Source of the DNA: Piper betle
Taxonomy: Eukaryota > Streptophyta > Magnoliopsida > Piperales > Piperaceae
Length of the DNA: 64,000 nucleotides
Direction: 5' to 3'
Assembly (NCBI GenBank): GCA_033002965.1
Contig: JAURVB010012643.1
Location: 1-64,000, forward strand
The position numbers and the translations under genes were made by a program. The notes beneath the pieces were generated by a model. It had not been told where the DNA came from. It did no database searches and was given only the letters and a program-made list of their open reading frames with translations. How positions within the stretch are numbered: position 1 is the stretch's first letter; each line of letters starts with the position of its first letter. Shown one piece after another: positions 21,825 to 32,699 of the stretch.

Positions 21825-24800
21825 ACTATTTGTGAAATCGGCTCAAGAGCAATCCGAGCCGATTTAGGCATCAAATCAGTCGGAGCTAAATCCGGCTCTA
21901 AATAGGTCAATTCACCCCGATTCCGACCGATTTAAAACCAATTCAGAATTGGGGTGAATCGGGAAGAATCGGATTTTATATATAAATTACTAAAATGCCC
22001 TAGATATGATATTAAATATATTATTTAAGTATGGGTAAAATTAAAATTTACATTTTAAAAACCTAAAATCACCCCAATTCCGCCCATCCACTGCCGCTGA
22101 TCCCTCCCTCTGCCGCCACCGCTGACCCCTCCCTCCGTCGCCTCCGCCCTCCGACCTTGCCCATCCGCCACCGACCTCGCCCGTCTGCTGCCACCGCCTC
22201 TGTAAAGTTGCAATTTTTGTTTGAAAATTTTCATCAATGTGCAATTTTTTTTTGCTGTTTCTGTAATTTTTTTCTGCAATTTGTATGATTCCTTTGCTGA
22301 TTCCTTTCATAGAACATAGCATGTATGTTGATTCCTTTGCTGCCTTTTTAATTAGTTATACATTGCCATGTGTTCTTGGTTGTAGGACTTGATTGTTGTC
22401 TGAATAAAAATTTTAATGTTGTTCTTAGCTACCGTGATTTGGATCTGTCTGTAATTAAATCTGGTTGCTGATTTTAGGATTTGATTGTTTTATAAATAAA
22501 AAATTAGTGCTAATCTTAGTGATTGATTAGCTAGAGTGGTTTGGATCATTTTGTATATCAATCTAGTTTCTGGTTTTACAAAAAACAAGAAACCTGGTTG
22601 GTGATATGCGAACATGTATGTGTCCACTTTAGAACTGATTTATAGTTCCAGAAACTCTAGTTTTAGTATATATTTCCATTTTTATAACTGATTTGGAACT
22701 CTAGAAACTTTCTAGGTCCAGTTTTTTTTCTGATGTAGGCTTAAATGATTCGTGTCTAATCTTTAATGTTAACTGTTTGGTTGACAGCTTATTTAGCTAT
22801 TGTGACTAACTTGTTGAATCGTTGTCTGATCTCTTTCCTAAGCCAATCAGTTCATTCATATGTCATGTCCAATTCCCTACTAGTTATACATGCTATGTTG
22901 TATGAATATTCATGTTGTGTATATATTATCTAAATTATGATGGTTGATCTCAATTATAACACTCACTTAGATTTTGAATTTAGCGGTTATTGTATTTTTT
23001 ATCAGTACCAAATTTGTCATAGGGAAGATGGATATTGGTTGGGAATATGGCACACCAGTTAGCGCATCTAAGAAGCAAGTCACCTGTAACTTTTGCAAAA
23101 AAATCATAAGTGGAGGGGTATATCGCTTCAAGCAACATATTGCTTGAATCAAAGGAAATGTTGTTGCTTGTAAGAAAGTTCCTAAAATAGATGTACAAAA
23201 AATGAAAAATTATTTCAAAAGTGTGGAAAAGGCCAAAAAGAAAAAGAAAGGATTAGAGAAGAAATAGGTTCATATGGTTTGAATGACTCGGATATGGAAG
23301 AGATGGAAGTTCAGGAGCAAACTGTTGGGTGCTCTAAGTCTACTGGGAACAGGAAGACATCTTTTGTTGAAAATGAGAAGAAGAATCCATCAAAGCAAAT
23401 AAGAATTTCTATGGCAATAGAAAAGAAAGCAAAAGAGCAATTGCATGTAGCCATTTCTCAATTCTTCTACCACTATGCCATTCCTTTCCATGTTTTAGAG
23501 TCGCCTTACTTTCATAAAATGATTGATGTGGCAGATAGATACGGTGATCAAGGGATCAAACCTTCGGGCAGAAGTTCTTTGTCAAGTAAACTTCTTACTG
23601 ATGAAGTGGCTTCTATAAATGCAAGCTTCGAGGATATAAAAGTATCTTGGAAAACAACAGGTTGTTCTATTATGTCTGACGGGTGGACCAATCAATCGGG
23701 TAGAACTCTGATCAACTTTCTAGTTTACTGCCCAAGAGGAATGTATTTCCTTGGATCAGTTGATGCTTCAGACAAAAAAAGGATGCTATATATTTGTTTA
23801 GTTTACTGGACAAAGTAGTAGAAGAAGTTGGGGAGGAAAATGTTGTGCAGGTTATTACTGATAATGCTTCGGCATACAAAGCTGCCGGGAGGATGCTAGA
23901 ACATAAGAGAAGACCGCATTTATTTTGGACTCTGTGTGCTGCCTATTGTATAAACTTGATGCTTAAGGACTTTGCAAAAATCAAGAAAATTAGAACAAGC
24001 ATTATAAATGCACAAAAAATCACAAAACTAATATACAACCACTCATTGTTGTTGGCTCTTATGAAAAATAATTTTACAAATGGGCATGAATTGGTAAGGC
24101 CTGGGGCTACTCGATTTGCTACTCACTTTTTGACGATTACTAGATTCCTAAAACATAAGTAGGCATTGAAAAAGATGTTTGTCTCTAAAATTTATTCATC
24201 ATCGAATTTTGCAAAAGATGAGGATGGAATAGCAGCTGAAAATATTGTCTTAAGTGCAAAATTTTGGAAGAAGATGGAATTTGTGCATAAAACAATTGAG
24301 CCACTTGTTCGAATTTTGAGATTGGTGGATGGTGATGAAAGACCTTTGATGCCATTTGTTTATAATAAAATGTAAAAGACTATAGAAAAAATAAAAGAGG
24401 TACATGACATGAAAGTAGAACAATACAAGTTATTTGTTGATATCATTACCAAAAGATGGGCGAATGAATTTTGTCATCCTCTTCATGCTGCAGCATATAT
24501 GCTTAATCCTCAAACTCGTTATCGCCCTGACTTTACCGTTGTATGTTCTCATTTGACTTACGTACCTTTATGATTTTTTTAACAATTTTATATTGCTTGT
24601 GTTTGATTGGGAATAATTTTGTAGCCAAGTGAGGTGTATCGTACATTCAATGATGTCATTTGTCGTTTGGAACTCGATGAGGTAGCTCGATCCATGGCAT
24701 CTTTGCAGGTCAGGATACTATTATTTTTAATTTATATATATAATATGTTTATGTATAACTAAATATGATTAATAATTTTGTTTAAATATTTTTTAGTGGT

Positions 24801-26050
24801 CTGATTTTGTATCTGTAAAAAGAGATTTTGGACATTCTCTTGCAATTACCAATAGAAAAATCCTTCATCCAGGTAAAATCCACCTTTATCCGCATTTCAT
24901 TTTTATAACAAGCTTATAAGTAAATTACTTTGTCAAATATAGCATCATGGTGGGAGCAACATGGTATAAGCTGCCCTGAATTGCAAAAGATAGCTATTAA
25001 AATACTTAGTCAAACTTCTTCATCATCGGGTTGTGAACGTAATTGGAGCACTTTTGACCAAGTACATACCAAAAAAAAATCGACTTGCAAGGAAGAGAGT
25101 AAATGATCTTGTATATGTTCACTACAACATGCAGGTAAAAGAAAAAGAATTGAGATGGAGGCATAAATATGATGCAGTTAGTGAACATTTGAGTTTAGAA
25201 GACTCATTAGATGAGTGGGTTGGAAAACGGGGCAACCAATCACCATCAGTATGTTTAAATAAAGATTACATCACATTTATGATTTTGTGTATGAATTTTT
25301 TTGTGAATTAAAATAAGTAGGGTATGACTCTTTTTTATGCAGGATGATTTCTTTGGTACCAATGTTGGCAACAATGATGGTGCAGACAAAGAGGACTTTG
25401 TAGCAAATGAAAGTGGCAACACATCGAAAACTGCAATTAGATCATGTTCTACTACGTCTGATGGTTTTTCTTTATTTTCTCTTCCTAGTGGATTTAATGT
25501 TGATATTGATGTACATATTGACTCCCAACATAATTTGTCTTTGCCTCTCGTGACCTGAGGGACGTTATATGAGTGGTAGTTCTATGCCTCATTTTACGCA
25601 GGGTCTCGTGTTGATGTAGATGATAGCTCTACTCTTCCTCATTGGTGATAATGATTCAGACTCTCGAAGATGCTTCAGATAATGAATTAGATAATTTAGT
25701 AATCACTATATAAAAATATACTAAACCTTCATTTTGTGGACTTGTATTAATGTCTTGTTGTTATCATTTGTTAGAGTACAAATGATGATATATCAAATGT
25801 TATACTTATGAAATTATGGTATTATGATGATAAATAGTGATGCTCTTTTATACTTGTATTAAACTATAAATTTGTGTATTTGTGTTGAAAAATTTATATA
25901 ATTATGTATTTTATATATTTATGTTATGAGTTGTCAAATTTTTATATATAACTGATTCATACCGATCAACTAAACCGATATAGACCGATTCTGATTCCAA
26001 TTTCGACTCTCTCGAAAACCGATTCCGATTTTATAAAAATATTAAAAAAT
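21825..26050 (+). mobile_element. Decayed hAT transposon
   Basis: A hAT transposase relic is bracketed by arrays of AATCGG / CCGATT motifs (about 21850-21980 and 25960-26025). The left 250 bp (21825-22075) is homologous, in inverse orientation, to the right end of the non-autonomous element at 38959-39850, including the shared TTTTAGGTTTTTAAAAT block. That relation fixes the left end near the TTTGTGAAATCGG motif. Exact ends and the 8-bp target duplication could not be made out. The element ends about 160 bp upstream of the start codon of the farnesol dehydrogenase-like gene. Confidence 0.7.
23028..25558 (+). pseudogene. hAT transposase (BED finger, DUF659, dimerisation) pseudogene
   Basis: An ATG at 23028 opens a BED zinc finger (VTCNFCKKIISGGVYRFKQHI). 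The DUF659-type block with SDGWTNQSGRTLINF lies around 23674-23720, and VITDNASAYKAAGRML follows near 23850. The C-terminal hAT dimerisation motif (SSSGCERNWSTFDQVHTKK) lies near 25020-25075, preceded by ASWWEQHG. Introns are plausible near 24541-24624, 24709-24797 and 24872-24943. It is not functional as read: there is a TGA just after the BED finger (near 23146), a frame change near 23266, frame changes at an A7 run (23774-23780) and an A9 run (25071-25079), and stops near 24160 and 24373. Family assignment is secure. Confidence 0.85.
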
Positions 26051-26211
26051 AATAATTTTTTATTGACCAAATATTGCATGTGTAACCGTAGTTGACTTGA
26101 CCTAAGATTGCAATCGGAGGTTAGATGGGCACAGATCCTGTCTGACGTGCTCCGGCGACCACCCATATAGCTGGTAACGGACACGAACAGCGGGAGTCGT
26201 TGACTTGGACG

Positions 26212-29200
26212 ATGAAGGTGCTGGTGACCGGAGCTTCGGGCTACGTCGGCGGCCGCCTCTGCCGCGCCCTCCTCCGCCGCGGCTTCGCCGTCCGCGCCTT
26301 CGTCCGCCGCACCAGCGACTGCTCCTCCCTCCCCTCCGCCGCCGACGACGACGGCCGCCACCTCTTGGAGCTCTTCTACGGCGACGTCACCGACTATCCC
26401 TCCCTCCTATCCGCCCTCTCCGGCTGCGACGCCGTCTTCCACTCCGCCGCCCTCGTCGAGCCATGGCTCCCCGATCCCTCCATCTTCTTCCGAGTTGTCT
26501 ATCTACCTAGCTACCATTCCTCTGCCGCTTTCCTCCTCTTCCTATTACCTCTATTTACTATTTTGGAGATATTTTTTGGATGGGAATGACTGATATAGAT
26601 TCTATGGGTGTGATTATATATAGGTGAATGTGGAGGGTCTTGAGAATGTTCTACGTGCTTTCAAAGAGGTAGCATCTGTCAAGAAGATTATATATACGTC
26701 CTCATTTTTTGCTTTAGGGCCGACCGATGGATACGTAGCGGACGAGACGCAGGTGGTTTCGTTTCCTTGAACATCTCTGCTTTGTTATCTGTTGGAGAGG
26801 TTGCTTGGTAGGATTTCGATTTGTTTTTTGGTTGTTTGATGTTACGCGGTTGGCGAATTTTTCCTTGTCTTGTACTTGTTGGCTATGTTCATCTTCATTA
26901 CAGAAAAACCAAAGGAAGAAAAAGAAAAAAGAAAAGAAAAGAAAAAGGGAATTGGTTTGACCTCTGTGGTAGTTGGGGAAATCTGCTGATTGAGTGATTG
27001 TTTCCTGATTTATGACGTGGAAAAAGGTAGGATGAGGTGCCCTCAACTGAGGTCAACCTTGTTTCGCCATCCATGATGGTTAGATGGCTTAAAGTGGGCT
27101 TCTAATCTTCACCTTGATGGATTGGGTGGATGAGGGTGACCTCAATTGAAGGCACCCTCGAACTGCCTGCCCTCGATTGGTATTCAGTTTTGTTTTTCGA
27201 GTGGAAGATTTGGGGAATGACAAAAGATAGTCTGAGGGTGCCCTCACTCTTTTTAACCATCCATAATTACATGTATGGTACCATCCATGCGATCATGGAT
27301 AGTAAAGATGTGATTACCTCAAAGTGAGGGCACCTTCCAACTATCTGGCCTCTTAAGGAGTACATGCCAGCAAAAATGTGTTTTTCAATATGAAAATGTT
27401 TCTTGTTGTGTGCCCAATTGGTGCAATTCTAGAGATAAATCGAGAAATATTATGCAAATTTGTACTTTCTCCAATTGTTTACTTCAACTTCAACGACGAA
27501 AACGATAGATAACTGAGACTAAACAAACTACGGAACTAGAAAAAAAACTTTATTTTTTTCTCAATTGATTAATGATGGCAAAAACCTACAATGCTTCAAA
27601 TGTTTGTAGAGGAGAAAAAACCCATTTCTAGTTCTAGGACAAACTAAAACAAGGCTTAGGCTTAAACTAGGAAAACAAGACTTAATCCTCTAATAAGAAA
27701 GAACTAACTAAGAATCCAAATAAAATACAAAATTTCCTAATGAGATATCAACTTGGAATAGGAAATAAATTCGAACGCGATTAAATAAGACTCCTAATAA
27801 AATAAAAAATTTCCTAATGAGATATCAACTTAGAATAGGAAACAAATTCGAACGTGATTAGAAACTCTTAAATTACACATTTTTAATATAATTAGGAAAC
27901 TACTAAAAATAAAATATTGTCCGTCATCATTAATTCTACTCATTTTTTAAGACAAAAAAATTAGAAGATTGTGCTAAGTTGGACTCGTAATTTGTACAGG
28001 TGCACCACGAGAAGTTTTTGCACAGAATATGAGAGGTCCAAAGTAGTTGCAGATAAGATTGCGATGGAGGAAGCTTTGAATGGACTGCCCATCATCATTT
28101 TGTATCCCGGAGTTGTATATGGCCCTGGGAAGATCACAGCTGGCAATGTTGTTGCTCGAATTGTAAGGCTGATTATTCTAAATATTGTTTTTTTTAGATC
28201 AATTTTGTTTTTGGAGTGTTTGATCTGTGTGTTGCTGCCACCCATAATTGTTTTGATATACATGGTGGCTCAATGACCAGTGGGTGAATTTTATGATAGT
28301 TTAGCTTGATAATATGACCTTCTACCAAGTTTGAACGTAGTTCTTTCTTGTGATTTCCATTTCTCGTATTTGGTTTAATATTTGTATATATGGCGAAAAG
28401 TATCTTGAAGAGTTTATTTCATTTCATATGTTCATCAGCTGATTAATCACCATGTTACATAGCCAGAAGGGAATTTCTTCTTGAAGGAATATGGCATATT
28501 TTCAAAGAATGATTGGGTAGAAGTTTCTTTATAGTATAAGAAACTTGATCTCTTGAGAGAAATGTTTCAATAAATGCTGAATCATGGGTGAAGAAGGGCC
28601 TAGCTTACGCTTCAGATTATTACAGAGAAAGGATGTTGCATTTGCCTTAAAATTAAACTGCATAGAACCATTTGATCAAATTTCTTTCCTAGACTTGCAC
28701 ACTATTTTTACTTGTATGTAACCCAGTGATTGATGTCAAACTTTTCATGCTTTTGGATTTAATGCCTTCTGCTGCATAGGACTGTTTCTTCAGTGTTATG
28801 ACCTAGTTGAAGCATATGTTTATATACAAAAGGTTGATGAGAGCCCCATTCACTCATTTGGCAGTATTCTATGTTTTTTGTTGTTACAGTTGATTGAGCG
28901 CTTCAATGGAAGATTGCCTGGTTATATCGGGTATGGAACTGACAAGGAATCGTTTAGCCATGTTGATGACGTTGTAGATGGCCATATATTGGCTTTGCAG
29001 AAGGGAAGAGATGGTGAAAGATACCTACTCACTGGAGAAAATGCATCCCTTGTGAATGTGTTTGACATTGCGGCTATCATCACCAACACCAGCAGACCCA
29101 GGTTCCACATTCCTTTCTGGGTCATTGAGGCTTATGGTTGGGTTTCAGTCTTTTGGGCAAAGCTTACTGGAAACCTTCCTTTGATCAGCTATCCAGTAAG

Positions 29201-29742
29201 TGCTAAAACTTGTAATTTTGCATTGTATTTGAGGATTTGAAGTGATAGTTTTTTTTTAATGGTTTGCATGTCTTTAATGTATCTGTTGAATGCCACCGAG
29301 TTATGAACTTTGTTATACCTTGCGAGTTCTTTTTTGTAGATATTTCCCACATACGGATTTGACTTATCTACTTTGAATGCTAATGAAGAGCTGAAATTTT
29401 AGTTTTCCTTGTTTTGCTTTTTTGCTATACTTATTTGGAATGTTTATGATCTCTTTTTTCCTAAACTTTTGCTGATCCCTTAATGTTACATTCATGGCAT
29501 TGCCAAATACATTATTCTGCATTTTTTTTGTGGTATTTAGTTGAAGTGGTTATTTGTGAAAAGAGTCTGGCGTTTTTTTAATCTTTGTGTATATGATGCA
29601 GACCGTGAATGTCTTGAAACATCAGTGGGCATACTCATGTGATAAAGCACGGGTGGAGCTGGGATATAATCCCAGAGGCTTGAAGGAAGCTCTGGAAGAA
29701 ATACTGCCTTGGTTGAAAGAGCTGGGCCAAATCAAATATTAA
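26212..29742 (+). CDS. FLDH: NAD-dependent farnesol dehydrogenase-like SDR (one frame defect)
   Basis: This is an extended short-chain dehydrogenase closely resembling Arabidopsis At4g33360 (FLDH), which oxidises farnesol to farnesal. Exons are 26212-26493, 26624-26752, 28000-28162, 28890-29195 and 29602-29742. The Rossmann motif TGASGYVGG opens the protein, TSSFFALG precedes the active site, and YERSK supplies the YxxxK pair. The end (KEALEEILPWLKELGQIKY) matches the family. All other exons are multiples of three, but exon 3 is 163 nt. After VHHEKF the frame is lost at a T5 run (28015-28019) where T7 would restore the conserved KFFCTEYE. It is either a sequence error or a disabling deletion. 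A TTG lies in frame upstream, but the ATG at 26212 fits the family start. Exon 1 is very GC-rich. Intron 2 carries a MITE-like element. Confidence 0.85.
27028..27340. mobile_element. MITE-like element in FLDH intron 2
   Basis: The left end holds GAGGTGCCCTCAACTGAGG (27034-27052). The right end holds the inverted partner, which reads AAGGTGCCCTCACTTTGAGG on the minus strand (27317-27336). The GGTGCCCTC / GAGGGCACC motif recurs inside near 27150 and 27235. There is no coding capacity. Exact ends and a target duplication are not resolved. Confidence 0.5.
27729..27866. repeat. Tandem duplication, 77-bp period
   Basis: A segment beginning AAAATTTCCTAATGAGATAT is repeated directly with a 77-bp period in FLDH intron 2 (copies start at 27729 and 27806), with a handful of differences. 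No function is evident. Confidence 0.75.
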
Positions 29743-30151
29743 TTGTGATCACTGCTACGACACCTACTCGTGTTTGATGGCTGGGGGTATTCTTGGAGTT
29801 TGTCAGATGAATATATCTGATTCTGTGACATTATAGTATTAGCTGTAAACAGTTAAAACGTAAGACTACTTTTGCTTACGGAAAATTGTACGAATAACTG
29901 TATCGTCTCTTGACGTTTGTAAATACTGACAACTTTGACATGAAAAAAGTTCTATACACTGAGCAGGATAAACAGAGTAAATCATTCAGACTCTCGAGGC
30001 TTAGTTTTTTGAATGTGGTGTATGGGGATGTTTGGTGCAGGAGTATGCAGTCTTTTTCATAAAAGGGCATCACTTCTATTTCTTAGCCTGCATTCTTACT
30101 CGCATAATGACCACAGCAACCAGTCTACAAATATGAATAACTGTTATCTAT
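29743..30151. other. Convergent 3' intergenic spacer
   Basis: This 409-bp gap separates the stop codons of the FLDH-like gene (plus) and the membrane-protein gene (minus). The two transcripts converge here, so it should contain both 3' UTRs and polyadenylation regions. No other feature was seen. Confidence 0.6.
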
Positions 30152-32684
30152 CTACACGATGTCAAGGGAAACAACGGATCTGGAAGAATGAGATGCCACG
30201 GAACCCTCTTTCTCTGAGCAATATGTGATCATGTTCTTCACTACCTGCCTGAACCGTCTCCTGTAAGTTGGAAACTTGGATATGCTTCTCATCATACCCA
30301 CTAACCTGCAATGCAAAGATCTTTTGTTAGGTGATTACTGTTGGAGTTTAAGTACGAAATCCAAATTTGTCATCCATAGCGTGAGCTAAATCCTTTTGAA
30401 TGACAGGTTCAAGGATTTCTTTCCCTTAACCAGAAAAAAAGAGGGAGTTGCAAACCTTCTACTTATGGCCTGAATCTGAGCAAGCTTCATAGCATCCTGA
30501 GGCACTTCTGAACCGTTGTCCCAAGACTCCATGCGCTGTGAAGAAGCACCCCCAGAATAATAAGCTTGGAGAGGAACTTAAGCTCCCCCTCTGATAGGCT
30601 GATGGCTTTGATTTGCTCCTTTATAACCAGGAAAGGTTGAAAGAACCATTCTAAAAGGCGGTCTTGCGGCATGTTCTCAGGTGTGACATGAACACCATCT
30701 GAAAGAACTAGTCCCCTGGAACCGGCTTTGATTGAGTTCACCAAGCACACAAACAGAGCGTAACAAGGGACTCCAACACCAACCACACTTCCTTGGTTTG
30801 GATTTTTGGCCTTAAGCCATTCATTTAGCTCTGCTGCTGTGATTACTTTTGCATCTATGAGTTCCTTGCCTCTCTTCTCAGTGGACTTCACTATGTCCTC
30901 CCATATCTGCGCACTCCATTCCAATAGATAAAAAGTTAGGATGTGAGCAGTTGTTCGTCAGTGTGTAACATCTCAACATCTAGAGGCAGCTACACAGGCA
31001 AGAAAAAGAAGGTTCAAGTGGCTCACCTGTACCATTTTTACTTCATGGATCGTCTCTCGAACCGATCTTGAAGGAGCCAAACTTGGCACTAACATAGCAG
31101 GAGCTTCAGAGACCTTGCTTCTGCCCACAGAACCACTCCTAACTGAAAGCTCCGGTGAATTGGGAACTTTTTTTCCGATAGCGAGGCCTGGCTGCGAGCA
31201 ATTACAACTTCAGAAGCTGCCCATCAGAAAACATAATCAAAATGTTCGGAGGACATATTACTTTGGAAGAAGGGACCCCTCCCTCAGGTAAAGCCAATCA
31301 TTTGTGTATTCATCAAACTCTGAGACCATTGCAATAATGTAAGCAATTCCCCTACGAAATGATCTTTCCTGTGCAGTTGTTAGTGTCATGGGCACTGTTG
31401 AAATTAAGAGCAAAGGAAGAAGTAAACTGTTGAAGTTGAATTTGTGTAGGCTTGTGACTGACCTGATACACAATGACAGAAGCATATAAACCCACAAAGA
31501 AGCTTGCAAAAATGGAGAGCAAGATGCTCCCTATGACGACAAGAGGCCAGAATATGATCACCAAACCAGCTATGGGCACACAAGCAGTCTCGAGGAAAGG
31601 GCCTTCTCTGCTAACCAAGTCATGGAGCAGCCTATGCCAGCCTTTGAAGAGCATATATGGACTCTTTAACACAGCAATTACAGTATAGAGAGGTATTTCC
31701 ACGATTAGACCCATGAGGCCAACGACTAAAATTGCAGGTACATGGATCAATCTGCAGTTGGTTTGTACTCGTTAGAACTAATCCTATTGAAATTAGAAGG
31801 AGAAAGACAAAAAGGAACTATGAATGTAAGACCTGACAGTTCGAGTTTCATCTGAACCACAGCCTGCACTGAGCTCCTTCAAGAGCTGTGGATATGTGAA
31901 GTAGCAAAAATCGGTGAAATCTCGAACCACTGTACAGCTCCCTTTAATTGTATCCCATGTACCATCCTGGTCACCAAGTATCATCAAAGCTACTTTGTAT
32001 CAACTTCAATCCCTTTTTACTCATAAAACTAAATGAAAATATAATTTTGGGACTCAACTATACCGTAAGGCAATGCTGGAATCTCTTGGCCTCTCTATCC
32101 TCTCTAAAGGCTTCAAAGGCCGAGACCCATGGCGTGAAGAAACCATAGCCTATTCCAACCAGAGCACTGCCGGCAACGCTGAGTGCCAACCAAAGAGCAA
32201 ACAGTGGAGGAAGAGCAAATAACAGAGCAGCTTTGAGTGCAACATCAAACCGAGTTGTCCTGTACAATGGAAGCCATTTTCTTAGTCTCTGTAATACTGA
32301 AATCAATCCTCCAAGAGTAGTAGAATAGCTTACTTCAAGAGAGCGAGGACTGTCCAAGCAACATGAACAGGAAAGAGCCCAACAATTACCACAACGTTTC
32401 CAAACACCACTAGCAAACCTCCAACCGGTCCTACAAAGAGACCTGCTAACATCAAAACACAAGTCTGTAAAACCAAGAGAAACAATCATTTTGCTAAAGC
32501 TCATTATTCAAGAAAACCATTCTAATTCTCAAAAACCCAACAAGTATTATCGCAAGAAAAACAAAGAAAAAGTTGCCAATTACAACATATATATACCCTT
32601 CACAGCTCCCAGGAAGAAAGCAGAACAGAAGATGAAGACCACATAGACAAGCTTCAAGCCTTTAACCACCGATTCCCACATCAT
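30152..32684 (-). CDS. At3g27390-like multi-pass membrane protein (two frame defects)
   Basis: This belongs to a plant-specific family of uncharacterised membrane proteins. Exons are 32597-32684, 32334-32442, 32064-32286, 31833-31966, 31463-31751, 31262-31368, 31027-31187, 30456-30906 and 30152-30305, about 572 codons. Several hydrophobic helices occupy the first 300 residues. Landmarks shared with the family are KGSCTVV.D.TDFC, KSPYMLFKGWHRLLHDLV, SREGPFLE..CVP.AGL, FDEYTNDWLYLREG and the basic C-terminal FPTYRRRF. Two homopolymer defects break the frame as sequenced: a run at 31168-31174 (A7 on the coding strand; A6 would be in frame) and one at 30549-30553 (G5; G6 expected). Both sit in otherwise conserved sequence. 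The start at 32684 is the first of two adjacent ATGs. Function is unknown. Confidence 0.8.
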
Positions 32685-32699
32685 TCCCAGCTACAACAA

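Noticed and set aside
26200..26211. Upstream TTG start for the FLDH-like gene
   Set aside because: The ATG at 26212 starts MKVLVTG, the usual N-terminus of this family. A TTG start is not expected in a plant nuclear gene.
30540..30560. Tiny intron to explain the frame loss at the G5 run in the membrane-protein gene
   Set aside because: GT...AG limits there would give an intron of about 15 bp, far below the plant minimum.
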